The notes beneath the pieces were generated by a model. The model was given only the letters and a program-made list of their open reading frames with translations, made no database searches and was not told where the DNA came from. A program made the position numbers and the translations under genes. A stretch of DNA of 64,000 nt, taken from Bacteroidia bacterium (lineage in GTDB: Bacteria > Bacteroidota > Bacteroidia > B-17B0 > Aurantibacillaceae). This document shows positions 45,236-54,054 of this stretch, piece by piece (within the stretch, counting starts at the first letter, position 1; every line of letters begins with the position of its first letter). The stretch is taken from assembly GCA_020846335.1 (NCBI GenBank), contig JADLED010000150.1:1-64000 (forward strand), given 5' to 3'.

Positions 45236-45625
45236 TTATTTTTTAGGGCCTTTGGTGCTTTTTTTGGTTTCAAGAAGGCTGATAATTTTTTTAAGGTAGG
45301 CAATTTCGTTTTTCAGAATCTGGTTTTCCTGTTGCATGGCCGAAAAAGTTTCGGGGTTAATTTTTGGGTAACCGGCCTCCTGTTCGTTGATGTGAAAGGT
45401 TTTAACCCCACCTTGGGCATATTCTTTTTGTGCGGAGTACAATGAAAAGAAATCGCAATTTAACACTTTGCCAATTTTATTGAGTAAATCGGTATCCACA
45501 CTTTCTCTTTCAAAAATATCGTAAACCACATTGCGGCTCCGGCTAATTTTTTTAGCAAAGGCACTAACCGAAATACCCTGTTTGTAAACTTCTTCTTTAA
45601 TTTTTTTTCCTATGTGAACAGCCAT
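45236..45625 (-). CDS. XRE-type helix-turn-helix regulator with C-terminal coiled coil
   Basis: 129 residues from ATG 45625 (MAVHIGKKIKEEV; the two extra codons in the ORF track are not needed). An HTH_3 domain covers 1-60 (GISVSAFAKKISRSRNVVYDIFERESVDTDLLNKIGKVLNCD is the typical sequence in two helices); a linker, then a coiled coil (about 95-120, QENQILKNEIAYLKKIISLLE) for dimerisation. An exact -7 element sits 3 nt before the ATG. A perfect palindrome at 45702 lies between it and a divergent orphan gene, a likely operator for this regulator (inference). Confidence 0.85.
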   Translation of the reverse strand: MAVHIGKKIKEEVYKQGISVSAFAKKISRSRNVVYDIFERESVDTDLLNKIGKVLNCDFFSLYSAQKEYAQGGVKTFHINEQEAGYPKINPETFSAMQQENQILKNEIAYLKKIISLLETKKSTKGPKK

Positions 45626-45628
45626 AAA

Positions 45629-45636
45629 CAAATGTA
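45629..45636 (-). promoter_or_regulatory. -7 promoter element for the XRE regulator (leaderless)
   Basis: TACATTTG on the minus strand, then TTT, then ATG at 45625. A TTTG lies 23 bp upstream of it as a possible -33 box. Confidence 0.55.
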
Positions 45637-45701
45637 AACCCTGAAATTATCCCATGGACCAAACACGTGTAACATATTTTGGCACACAATGTAACTTTTT
45701 A

Positions 45702-45717
45702 TATTACATTTGTAATA
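45702..45717. promoter_or_regulatory. Candidate operator: palindrome overlapping a plus-strand promoter
   Basis: TATTACA, two T, TGTAATA: perfect 7-bp arms. The plus-strand -7 element TACATTTG (45705-45712) lies inside it, with a TTTG 23 bp upstream, so a protein bound here would block transcription of the 45768 gene. A half-site-like GTGTAATAA recurs at 45731-45740. Confidence 0.55.
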
Positions 45718-45767
45718 AATAAAAATGCAAGTGTAATAAATATTATTTAACCTTCTACCCGAATAAC

Positions 45768-46265
45768 ATGTGCGCCCTTCAAAGAAACCAACTACCAGAC
45801 GCGTGTAGGGGAGCTTCATTAGCTACCGCTCTAAATCCAAAAATCGCGTCCGAATTGTTATTTAACAACAACTTTTTAAGTGTGTATTCTTTTAGTGTCC
45901 GCGCTAAAGAATGGAAGCTTTTGCCCAGTAGCATCCGTATAGCGGATGTTACAATTAATGCTATTAATTCTGAGATAAAGCAAACAGGCCAGGTGATGGT
46001 ATTTTTAGGGGCGGCTGAAAAATATGTAAAACTTCCGTTTAAATATTACCAACTCCGAAAAATCCTGTCAATCAGAGCCAGTTTCTCGCCGCAAAGGGTA
46101 ATTATTAAAATAAGCGGCAAATTTATTCTTAACGTCAATTCATCGTTTAACTTTATGGTGGTGGTACTTTCGGCGAATGTTCCACACGCCTACCGCCAAT
46201 TTAACTGGACAAATTTTGAAAATATAAGAACACGGTTTAAAATTAAAATTAAGGATAAAACCTAA
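45768..46265 (+). CDS. Orphan protein divergent from the XRE regulator
   Basis: 165 residues, not recognised. No signal peptide; mixed alpha/beta with many Lys and Arg toward the C-terminus. A predicted beta-rich middle (ITINAINSEIK-like strands, GQVMVFLGAAEKYVKLPF, IIKISGKFILNV, FMVVVLSANVP) is the only notable texture. The N-terminal 30 residues (Cys-Ala-Leu-Gln...) look unlike the rest; later ATGs are few. Divergent from an XRE regulator, with a palindrome on its promoter, so it may be the regulator's target. Ends 2 bp before a convergent gene. Confidence 0.55.
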   Translation: MCALQRNQLPDACRGASLATALNPKIASELLFNNNFLSVYSFSVRAKEWKLLPSSIRIADVTINAINSEIKQTGQVMVFLGAAEKYVKLPFKYYQLRKILSIRASFSPQRVIIKISGKFILNVNSSFNFMVVVLSANVPHAYRQFNWTNFENIRTRFKIKIKDKT

Positions 46266-46267
46266 AA

Positions 46268-48085
46268 TTATTCTTTAATAATCCGGAAACTTATTTCTTT
46301 TGAAGTTGTTACTGCTCTTAGCAGGTATACACCCTGAGCATAGGCATTCAGGTTAACCTGAAACACCCCGGCGTGATGGTTCTGTTTGTAAATTTCTTTT
46401 CCATTTGTGTCGAAAATTACAACCAGCATGTCTTCATCCACCTTTAAATTAAACTCGCCTTTTGTTGGGTTCGGATAAATGTAGATGGGATTTTCTTTTT
46501 CCTGCCCATCTACTCCCAGACAGGCATTAACGATTACCATTACCGTGGCTGTTTTATTACAGCCAACTGTATTGGTTCCTGTTACAGTGTAAATAATGGT
46601 ACTTAATGGCGTAACAGTTTGCGATGCGGCAGCGGAGTTGTTGGACCACGAATAAGTGTTGGCGCCCTGCACAGTTAAAACGGTTTTTTCGTTTTCGCAA
46701 ATAACCGACCGGCTTGCTAAGGCAATGGGGTTGGGTACAGGGTTAACGGTAACACTGCTCACGGCATAACCCGTGCAGGCATTGGTGGCAGTACCAATTA
46801 TAAAATAAGAATAGTTGCCCACTGCGCTTGGTGTAACAATGTTGAACAGGGTAGAGTAAGAATAACTAAATGCCCCGGTAGGAACAAAAGTAAAGGTTTG
46901 CCCAAGACACATGCTGCCGCTATTTACACTCACCGTTGGAGATTGGTAAACGGTAATAGGTACTACAATGGGAGTGGTGGAGTTGCAACCATTGGTGCTG
47001 GTTCCGGTTACCGAATAAGTTGTGTTGGCTGCGGCAATAAGTGTAAAGGGTGGCGTGCCGCTTATGCTTCCGGGCTCAAGTGTGTAACTGTTAGCACCCG
47101 AAACATTAACCATAGCCACACTGCCCGAACACAATGAAGGTGGAACAACTGTCCCAACCGAAACAAAGGGAGGGGGATTGACGGTTACTGAAAAATTTGT
47201 TGGTGCCGATACTCCACAGGTATAAGTAGCTGTAACTTGTATATTGCCGCTAATGCCTGCAGTGGCTGTTAAAGCAGTTGTAGTGCTGCTGCCATTCCAG
47301 CCAACCGGTGTGGTCCAACTGTATGAAGAGGCAGTGCTCATGCTATTACAGGCAAAACTAAGCGTGTCGCCAAAGCAAATAAGCGAATTGCCAGTAACAC
47401 CTGTTGGTGGCAGGCCCACAATGGCGGGTGACCAACGATAGGCTGTGTTGGTGGCCGAAAAAATGGCGTTGTTAGAACCTGTTACTGCAACGCCGGCAGT
47501 GCCCGATAAATTTTCGATGCCTATTGTGCCCAAATAGGGACTGGTTGAAATTAATGCCGCATGAACTTCAATAACATTGGTTGTTTCATATAAAATAATC
47601 TGACCACTGTTGAGTAAGGAAGTGTTCCAAATTGGAACATCGGTATAAGTGAGTATAAACATTTGATTGGGAGATGTTCCCACTGTGGTAAATGTAACAT
47701 TACCTCCAAAACTTGGATCAAGATCGTTCCAGTAATAGCACACCATGCCGTTAGGGCTGGCAGTGTTTGGAAAAAACTGAGAGGTTTGAGAAGTGGCAGG
47801 ATTGATGGCGTTAATAAGGTCGAAGGTTAAAAAACCATTGGAACCTACAATTACCTGCGAATAGGTGCCGCAATAAAAATTAAAATTAAAACCAATTGGA
47901 ATGGGGCCGGTAATGCCATCATCGCCATTGGGACTGAAGACACTCAACAAACTATTTCCCGCGGTTGGAAATGTAGAATAGGTAATGGAAGAAAGAACGT
48001 AACTGGAGCAGGTTGGCACACATTGCGAACGGGCAGATGTGTTAAACAACACAATTAAACCAAGGAATACAATTAGTTTTTTCAT
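46268..48085 (-). CDS. T9SS type A cargo protein with Ig-like repeats
   Basis: 605 residues. Signal peptide (MKKLIVFLGLIVLFNTSARSQ), an N-terminal beta domain to about residue 220 (FSPNGDDGITGPIPIGFNF, IGIENLSGTAGVAVTG), then three to four Ig/PKD-like repeats (SYSWTTPVGWNG, SGANSYTLEPGS, VQGANTYSWSNN) and a C-terminal type A sorting domain (YPNPTKGEFNLKVDED ... GKEIYKQ ... AQGVYLLRAV). Type A domains direct export by T9SS and usually anchoring to A-LPS. Function likely surface adhesion. One-mismatch -7 element (TACATTTA) upstream. Confidence 0.9.
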   Translation of the reverse strand: MKKLIVFLGLIVLFNTSARSQCVPTCSSYVLSSITYSTFPTAGNSLLSVFSPNGDDGITGPIPIGFNFNFYCGTYSQVIVGSNGFLTFDLINAINPATSQTSQFFPNTASPNGMVCYYWNDLDPSFGGNVTFTTVGTSPNQMFILTYTDVPIWNTSLLNSGQIILYETTNVIEVHAALISTSPYLGTIGIENLSGTAGVAVTGSNNAIFSATNTAYRWSPAIVGLPPTGVTGNSLICFGDTLSFACNSMSTASSYSWTTPVGWNGSSTTTALTATAGISGNIQVTATYTCGVSAPTNFSVTVNPPPFVSVGTVVPPSLCSGSVAMVNVSGANSYTLEPGSISGTPPFTLIAAANTTYSVTGTSTNGCNSTTPIVVPITVYQSPTVSVNSGSMCLGQTFTFVPTGAFSYSYSTLFNIVTPSAVGNYSYFIIGTATNACTGYAVSSVTVNPVPNPIALASRSVICENEKTVLTVQGANTYSWSNNSAAASQTVTPLSTIIYTVTGTNTVGCNKTATVMVIVNACLGVDGQEKENPIYIYPNPTKGEFNLKVDEDMLVVIFDTNGKEIYKQNHHAGVFQVNLNAYAQGVYLLRAVTTSKEISFRIIKE

Positions 48086-48172
48086 GGCGGATAAGTTTAG
48101 TTAACATAAATGTAATCAATTTTTTATGACAATTTTATGACAAACCGGTTGTTTTTAAAAAAGAGTGTTTGA

Positions 48173-48204
48173 TAAAAAAAAACGCCCGGAATTTCCGGGC
48201 GTTT
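48173..48204 (-). terminator. Rho-independent terminator of the pyrophosphatase gene
   Basis: Stem AAACGCCCGGAA / TTCCGGGCGTTT with a very short loop; followed on the minus strand by a run of T. Lies 22 bp after the stop at 48227. Confidence 0.88.
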
Positions 48205-48226
48205 CAATTTTAAAATTTTGTTCGAA

Positions 48227-51028
48227 TTATTTTGGTTGAACGGCTTCAAGCGTAAACTTAATGTTTACATCGTCGGCTGCACCGCCGCCCGCAACACCAT
48301 AGTCGTCGTGTTTAATAACCATTTCGCCTTCAAAGCCAACGGTAGTGGCATCTACTTCTTTATCCGCAACCCAGGATTTACCTTCAACGCCTCCCTGATA
48401 GTTAAACATCATGGCCACATCTTTTGTTACACCTTTAAGAGTAAGTTTACCTTTTGCAGTATACGCATAAAGGCCCATCTCTTCATTCTTAACAATTTCG
48501 GTTGCTTCAAAAGTGGCAGTTTTAAATTTAGCCACATCAAAAAACTCGGCTTTGTCTTTTAAGTGACTGTCTCTGTATGAGTTTTGTGTGTTTAGGCTGG
48601 TCATATCCAACTGAATAAACACTTTAGGTCCATTCGCATTTTGAAGATTTACATAACCGCTGTCAACTGTAATGGTTCCTTTGGTATCGCTGATAATGTG
48701 TTTAATGCTGAAGTTTAAAGAGCTGTGAGCACCGTCCACCATGTACATGCCATTTAATTCGGCGATGTCTTTTTTGTTGGCGTTCATAATGCTATCGCAT
48801 TGTGCTTTGCTGGTGCAGGTGTATTCTTTACCGTTGACGTTGCATTTAAGCACTTCCTCAGTTTTAGCACAACAGGCACCTTCTTCAGATGAAGTATTAA
48901 TGGCAATGTAAGGAGCAATAACCAACGAAACGATTGACATTAATTTAATGAGAATGTTCATGGATGGACCAGAGGTGTCTTTAAAAGGATCACCTACCGT
49001 GTCACCTGTAACAGAAGCTTTGTGTGGTTCTGATTTTTTGTAAAACGTTTCTCCATTAATTACCACACCTTTTTCGAAAGATTTTTTAGCGTTATCCCAG
49101 GCACCACCGGCATTGCTTTGGAAAATTCCCATCAACACACCCGAAACAGTAACACCGGCTAATAAACCACCCAATACTTCAGGGCCAAAAATAAATCCAA
49201 CTAATACTGGAGTAATTAAAGCAATGGCTCCCGGCATCATCATTTCGCGGATAGATGCTTTTGTAGAAATAGCCACACATTTTTCGTATTCCGGTTTGGC
49301 TTTATAATCCATAATTCCCGGAATTTCGCGGAACTGACGGCGCACTTCCTGAACCATGTCCATGGCTGCGCGGCCTACTGCCTGAATACACAAGGCTGAG
49401 AAGATAAATGGAATCATACCACCAATAAATAAACCGGCCAATACATTGGCTTTGTAAATATCAATGTGTTGATTATTTGGCATGGCTATACCTACGAAAG
49501 CCGCAAATAATGCCAATGAAGTTAAAGCAGCAGAAGCAATGGCAAAACCTTTTCCGGTAGCGGCAGTGGTATTACCTACGGCATCTAAATTATCAGTACG
49601 TTCGCGAACTTCTGGAGGCAACTGGCTCATTTCGGCAATACCACCGGCGTTGTCGGCAATCGGACCAAAAGCGTCAATGGCTAATTGCATGGCTGTGGTG
49701 GCCATCATACCTGCTGCGGCAATGGCCACACCGTATAATCCGGCAAAATAATAAGAACCCATAATTCCACCAGCTAAGGTTAAAATAGGAATAACGGTTG
49801 ATTTCATACCAACGGATAAACCACCAATGATGTTAGTGGCATGTCCGGTAGAGGATTGTTGTATGATAGAGTTAACAGGGCCTTTGCCCATGGCTGTGTA
49901 GTATTCGGTAACAATACTCATTATTGCTCCTACAACTGTTCCTACTAAAATGGCCATAAACACACTCATTTTGGTAAAGTGAACATCGCGTAAAACAATG
50001 TCTCCGTCAGGCAACATCCAGTTTACTACAAAGTAAGATGCAGCAACTGTAAGTAACATCGACATCCAGTTGCCCATGTTGAGCGCATTCTGAACATTTG
50101 ATTTATCATCTTTAATGGTAACAAACCAGGTTCCAACAATTGAGAAGATGATACCTAAACCACAAATAACCATTGGTAATAAAATTGGCGACATTCCACC
50201 AAAAGCATCTTTCACAACTACTTCCTGACCCAATACCATGGTTGCTAAAATGGTGGCAACATAAGAGCCGAATAAGTCGGCACCCATTCCGGCCACGTCA
50301 CCTACGTTATCGCCTACATTATCGGCAATGGTGGCAGGGTTACGAACGTCGTCTTCAGGAATTCCGGCTTCCACTTTACCAACAAGGTCAGCACCTACGT
50401 CGGCAGCTTTGGTATAAATACCACCACCCACACGGGCAAACAGGGCAATTGATTCGGCACCTAATGAAAATCCGGTTAATACTTCAATGGCTGTTTTCAT
50501 GTGCTCAGCATTAATGCCTTCAGGGCCAAACACATTAAATATTTTAAGGAAAACTAAAAACAAACCGCCTAATCCTAATACGGCTAAACCTGCAACTCCA
50601 AGACCCATAACGGTACCACCGGTAAAGGAAACTTTTAATGCTTGCTTAAGGCTGGTACGCGCTGCCTGAGTGGTGCGCACGTTGGCTTTGGTGGCAACTT
50701 TCATTCCAATATATCCTGCGGTAGCCGAAAATACGGCACCTATAATAAAGGCAATTGAGATAATCCAACTTGAGTGAATGGCCACATGGTTAACTTCGTG
50801 CACTGTGCCAGAGTAGGCCAGAAGAGCAGCGGCAAATACCACAAAAATACTTAACACCTTCCACTCGGCTTTTAAAAATGCCATGGCTCCGGCGGCAATG
50901 TAGCCTGCCAGTTCCTTCATATTGGCATCACCGGCATCCTGTTTACTAACCCAGGCCGATTTTATTGCCATTACTATTAGTCCAACAATTCCCAATGCGG
51001 GAACTAAATAAATAACGCTATCGTTCAT
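48227..51028 (-). CDS. hppA: Membrane-bound ion-pumping pyrophosphatase fused to a YceI domain
   Basis: 933 residues in one frame. Residues 1 to about 710 are a complete M-PPase: multiple transmembrane segments, the PPi site [18 protein letters not shown] and [20 protein letters not shown], and the later DNAGGIAEM / [11 protein letters not shown] motifs. The potassium-determining position reads Ala ([10 protein letters not shown]), the mark of K+-dependent enzymes, most of which pump Na+. After the last membrane helix ([12 protein letters not shown]) comes a Cys-rich linker ([13 protein letters not shown] ... YTCTSKAQC, about 711-756) and then a YceI lipocalin-like domain (about 757-933: [39 protein letters not shown]). 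M-PPase C-termini face the periplasm, where YceI proteins act, so topology fits. Fusion is unusual; see findings. Confidence 0.95.
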   Translation of the reverse strand: MNDSVIYLVPALGIVGLIVMAIKSAWVSKQDAGDANMKELAGYIAAGAMAFLKAEWKVLSIFVVFAAALLAYSGTVHEVNHVAIHSSWIISIAFIIGAVFSATAGYIGMKVATKANVRTTQAARTSLKQALKVSFTGGTVMGLGVAGLAVLGLGGLFLVFLKIFNVFGPEGINAEHMKTAIEVLTGFSLGAESIALFARVGGGIYTKAADVGADLVGKVEAGIPEDDVRNPATIADNVGDNVGDVAGMGADLFGSYVATILATMVLGQEVVVKDAFGGMSPILLPMVICGLGIIFSIVGTWFVTIKDDKSNVQNALNMGNWMSMLLTVAASYFVVNWMLPDGDIVLRDVHFTKMSVFMAILVGTVVGAIMSIVTEYYTAMGKGPVNSIIQQSSTGHATNIIGGLSVGMKSTVIPILTLAGGIMGSYYFAGLYGVAIAAAGMMATTAMQLAIDAFGPIADNAGGIAEMSQLPPEVRERTDNLDAVGNTTAATGKGFAIASAALTSLALFAAFVGIAMPNNQHIDIYKANVLAGLFIGGMIPFIFSALCIQAVGRAAMDMVQEVRRQFREIPGIMDYKAKPEYEKCVAISTKASIREMMMPGAIALITPVLVGFIFGPEVLGGLLAGVTVSGVLMGIFQSNAGGAWDNAKKSFEKGVVINGETFYKKSEPHKASVTGDTVGDPFKDTSGPSMNILIKLMSIVSLVIAPYIAINTSSEEGACCAKTEEVLKCNVNGKEYTCTSKAQCDSIMNANKKDIAELNGMYMVDGAHSSLNFSIKHIISDTKGTITVDSGYVNLQNANGPKVFIQLDMTSLNTQNSYRDSHLKDKAEFFDVAKFKTATFEATEIVKNEEMGLYAYTAKGKLTLKGVTKDVAMMFNYQGGVEGKSWVADKEVDATTVGFEGEMVIKHDDYGVAGGGAADDVNIKFTLEAVQPK

Positions 51029-51048
51029 AATTTTAATTTATAGGGCTG

Positions 51049-51056
51049 CAAAAATA
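51049..51056 (-). promoter_or_regulatory. -7 promoter element for the pyrophosphatase-YceI gene
   Basis: TATTTTTG on the minus strand, exact to TAnnTTTG, about 20 bases before the ATG at 51028. Confidence 0.5.
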
Positions 51057-51111
51057 GGAAAATTCCGGTAAAATTAAAACATTATAATGCATTGATTTAC
51101 AGATATTAAGC

Positions 51112-51139
51112 AAAAAAGGCCCACATATTCTGTGAGCCT
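51112..51139 (-). terminator. Rho-independent terminator of the 51160 gene
   Basis: Minus strand AGGCTCACA, loop, TGTGGGCCT with one mismatch, followed by TTTTT. It lies about 20 bp after the stop of the small T9SS cargo gene. Confidence 0.75.
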
Positions 51140-51159
51140 ATTGCTAAAAGTGGAGATTT

Positions 51160-51834
51160 TTATTCTTTTACAATTTTAACCGTTTTGTGGCCAATGCCAG
51201 AACTGAGCCCGAGTAAATAAAATCCTGGTTCAAGGTTAGTGAGATCAAGTTCGCTTGTTTTGGTCTGTTGTAACAGCAGTTTGCCATTGAGGTCGAACAG
51301 TTTTACATCCGAAATTTCGTCAAGAAAAACTTTATTGCGTGTAGGATTTGGATACACACGAACATGGCTTGGGTTTGAAGGCAAATTTGCCATAGCCGTT
51401 GAATTGGCATATCCAATTACCGAAAGATTGGAGAACCGGATGGTGGATCCGGTATCGGGCAGGCTAATGTTAAAAGTTAGAGACACCGAATTGGTGTTAC
51501 TTACCTTTGTTCGTACCGAGCTAGTTCCAATAGCAACCGTTGCGGAGTTGAGGGCAATGGGATTACCCATGAGCGTATAGGTAAATAAGGTGTATTTGGT
51601 TACAATAGAATCGAAAACTACGTTGGATGAAAACGTTTTGTTAATTGAGAGAGTAGTTGTGCTGTAACCTTTGGCAGTAAAACTTAAATAGGTAGGGTCG
51701 TTGTTCTGCGTAACCGATGCAGTATTTAATCCTGACACTATAAAGTCGGTAAAGTTGGTTGCGGTGCTAAGTGTTACTTGTGCCCTTGTAAAGCTGGCAA
51801 TTAAAAGGCTTGTGATAAATAAAGTTTTTTTCAT
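51160..51834 (-). CDS. Small T9SS type A cargo protein
   Basis: 224 residues: signal peptide (MKKTLFITSLLIASFTRAQ), a beta-rich Ser/Thr domain (about 20-150, SINKTFSSNVVFDSIV, SVSLTFNISLPDTG) and a type A sorting domain over the last 75 residues (VRVYPNPTRNKVFLDE, LFDLNGKLLLQQ, EPGFYLLGLSSG, KTVKIVKE). The mature domain has no recognised family; small size suggests a surface-anchored binding module. Own terminator, so monocistronic. No promoter motif identified; the 210 bp between this start and the LytTR stop hold nothing else recognisable. Confidence 0.85.
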   Translation of the reverse strand: MKKTLFITSLLIASFTRAQVTLSTATNFTDFIVSGLNTASVTQNNDPTYLSFTAKGYSTTTLSINKTFSSNVVFDSIVTKYTLFTYTLMGNPIALNSATVAIGTSSVRTKVSNTNSVSLTFNISLPDTGSTIRFSNLSVIGYANSTAMANLPSNPSHVRVYPNPTRNKVFLDEISDVKLFDLNGKLLLQQTKTSELDLTNLEPGFYLLGLSSGIGHKTVKIVKE

Positions 51835-52045
51835 GGTTTAATTTTTTTATAAAGGTCTGTTTAAGCAGGTTCTAAAGAAGTAAACAATTCATGAATGGTA
51901 ATTTTGATTTCACGAATGGTTAGATTGAAAAGAATATACAATACCTGCATGCTTTCAACGCAAAGGTTTATTTTTGAAGTAACCAGACTTTTACCAGAAC
52001 TTAATTTTAAAGGTTGGTTAATTAATTGAAATAATGGGCCTTGAT

Positions 52046-52813
52046 TTAATTACCAACCGTAATGTTGTTGGTTTTAAGCTGTTGCTCAAATTCGTTTTTA
52101 CGCTCGCGAGAAATAATAATGGTTTTTCCATTGTCAAGGGTTAAAGCATTATCGGCTTTATTGTATTTTTTAATAAAGTTGATGTTAACGATGTAAGAAC
52201 GATGCGATCGGAAAAAATTTGGGCGTTTATCCAGTACCTCTTCAAAAAATTTAAGTTTTTTACTCACCAGTATTTTCGATCCGTTTTTTAACCACACTTC
52301 GGTGTAGGCGCCGTCGGCTTCGAGGTAAACGATTTCGGATGTTTCTACAAACAACAAACCATCGGCTACTGGCAGGGCTATTTTATTAAACTGTTCTGAT
52401 AAAAAGGATTCTTTTAAAACCTCCAATCGGTTTTTCATATCAAAACTGCCTATTTTTTTGGAGGCTTTTTCAACCGCGTGTTTTAGTTTGTCAATGTCAA
52501 CGGGTTTTAGCAAATAATCCACCGCCGACACTTCAAAGGCGCGCAGGGCATATTCGTTGTAAGCGGTAACAAAAATAATTTCAAAATCAACGTCTCTGAA
52601 AAAACTCAGCAATTCAAAGCCATTGTATTCCGGCATTTCAATGTCTAAAAATACCAGTTGAGGTCTTAGTTTATTTACGGCCAATACGCCTTCAGGTACG
52701 TTGGCGCAAAGACTTATCACTTCAATATTTTCGCAATAATCCTGCAATAATTTTTGTAGCGCGCTTCTGGCCCTTTCCTCATCATCAATAATTATTGCCT
52801 TAACCTTATTCAT
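52046..52813 (-). CDS. LytTR-family response regulator
   Basis: 255 residues from ATG 52813. Receiver domain (1-120): acidic pair in IIIDDEERAR, phospho-acceptor Asp in LVFLDIEMPEYNG, Thr in VTAYNEYAL, Lys in LLKPVDIDKL. LytTR DNA-binding domain (about 155-250): IVYLEADGAYTEV, FFRSHRSYIVNINFIKK. Its cognate kinase is almost certainly the LytS-type protein at 54055, with an exported unknown between them. TAACATTTG, one base longer than the -7 consensus, lies 6 nt before the ATG. Confidence 0.93.
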   Translation of the reverse strand: MNKVKAIIIDDEERARSALQKLLQDYCENIEVISLCANVPEGVLAVNKLRPQLVFLDIEMPEYNGFELLSFFRDVDFEIIFVTAYNEYALRAFEVSAVDYLLKPVDIDKLKHAVEKASKKIGSFDMKNRLEVLKESFLSEQFNKIALPVADGLLFVETSEIVYLEADGAYTEVWLKNGSKILVSKKLKFFEEVLDKRPNFFRSHRSYIVNINFIKKYNKADNALTLDNGKTIIISRERKNEFEQQLKTNNITVGN

Positions 52814-52879
52814 TGCGTGCAAATGTTATAAAAAAAGAAACAAAGGACAAACTACAGTGTGCCCTTTGTCCAAAAGTTT

Positions 52880-53971
52880 TTAATGTTTAAATGCTTTGGT
52901 TTTATCGCAGGATACCGGCACCAGTGCTCCTTCAAATCCGGCAAAATAAACTGTGCCATAATCTTTGCCATCCCAATTTTGTTTTATGGTGCAGGGTATA
53001 TAGCGGCACTCGTTTTTATCCCAACCATACGATACGGATATAACTTTGCAGTATCTGAATTTTGGAATTGTTTTTGCAATGTTTACGTAAACAACTTCCC
53101 AGTCTTTGCTGATGTAAACATAATCAATTCGGTCGCCCCAGGCTTTAGGTTTATCCTGAGCCGCCATTGGTTGAATCAAATCAAGGTACTCTTTTTCACG
53201 GGCATCGTCATTCACAAATTGTTTTGGCATCGAAACAAGTTCGCCAAAAGCACTTGTCACCTCACCATTAAAAGTAAGTTCGGCTTCAAATAAAGCGTCT
53301 GCAATTTTTGTGCTGTCCCATTGTTCCAGCTTTGTTTTATCTTTTGAAATCACATTAAATGATCCTCCTTTAAAATCCATTCCATGTTCCATAAAAAATA
53401 CTTTTTTCCCGCTTTTCTTAAAGGCAGAAATATCCGGCTGGCCAACTAAAATGATGTCCGGGTCTTTTGTGTAAACATAAATGTTAGCGCCATCTTTAAA
53501 CGCCTGTTTAAGGTTGCCTTTTGGCATAAACATATTTCTGATGCTCATTCTAAAGCAATTGCACTTGGCCATTGTTTTTTTAACCACTTCAGGATTCATT
53601 GCGCCAGTGCCAATGTCTGCTATCTCGTTCATGTTTGCATTTGAATAACGGATTTGCAGTTTGGGTTCGTTGTTTACAAAGTGAAATACGCCGGTTAGGT
53701 TGTCACGCATTTCTATGGTTACTTCACTTACTTTAAAAGGCTTTGGTATGTTCATCATATTAACGGTGGCAAGTGTTACAGGGTATTTCATAAAATATTT
53801 TCCCGACACGCCTTTGTCGTCTTTATGCTCGGTGGTGTAAAGTTCCACGCCTTTTGGCAGGCCTTCATCGGCAGTACTTTCGCCTCCTTTTTTTAAAAAT
53901 TTTCCTAATTGTGCCTGAGTGGTTCCTCCAATCAAACAGGTGAGTGCAATTGATACAATTTGCTTTTTCAT
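52880..53971 (-). CDS. Exported protein of unknown function within a LytS/LytTR locus
   Basis: 363 residues from ATG 53971 (MKKQIVSIALTCLIGGTTQAQ, signal peptide); the ORF track's 17 extra residues are not supported. Beta-rich with alternating charged and aromatic residues (VSEVTIEMRDNLTGVFHFV, IADALFEAELTFNGEV, WEVVYVNIAKTIPKFRY). No family recognised; one Cys pair (KCNC) and several single Cys. It lies between histidine kinase and response regulator genes, all on one strand (83 and 66 bp gaps), so it may be a sensory partner or the signal-related product. Confidence 0.65.
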   Translation of the reverse strand: MKKQIVSIALTCLIGGTTQAQLGKFLKKGGESTADEGLPKGVELYTTEHKDDKGVSGKYFMKYPVTLATVNMMNIPKPFKVSEVTIEMRDNLTGVFHFVNNEPKLQIRYSNANMNEIADIGTGAMNPEVVKKTMAKCNCFRMSIRNMFMPKGNLKQAFKDGANIYVYTKDPDIILVGQPDISAFKKSGKKVFFMEHGMDFKGGSFNVISKDKTKLEQWDSTKIADALFEAELTFNGEVTSAFGELVSMPKQFVNDDAREKEYLDLIQPMAAQDKPKAWGDRIDYVYISKDWEVVYVNIAKTIPKFRYCKVISVSYGWDKNECRYIPCTIKQNWDGKDYGTVYFAGFEGALVPVSCDKTKAFKH

Positions 53972-54054
53972 GTGTAATAATTTTAGGCAAATATGTAAGG
54001 TCTTAGTGGCAAGAATTAACACAAATGCATCAGTGGTGGTTTTGAGTTCACCAA

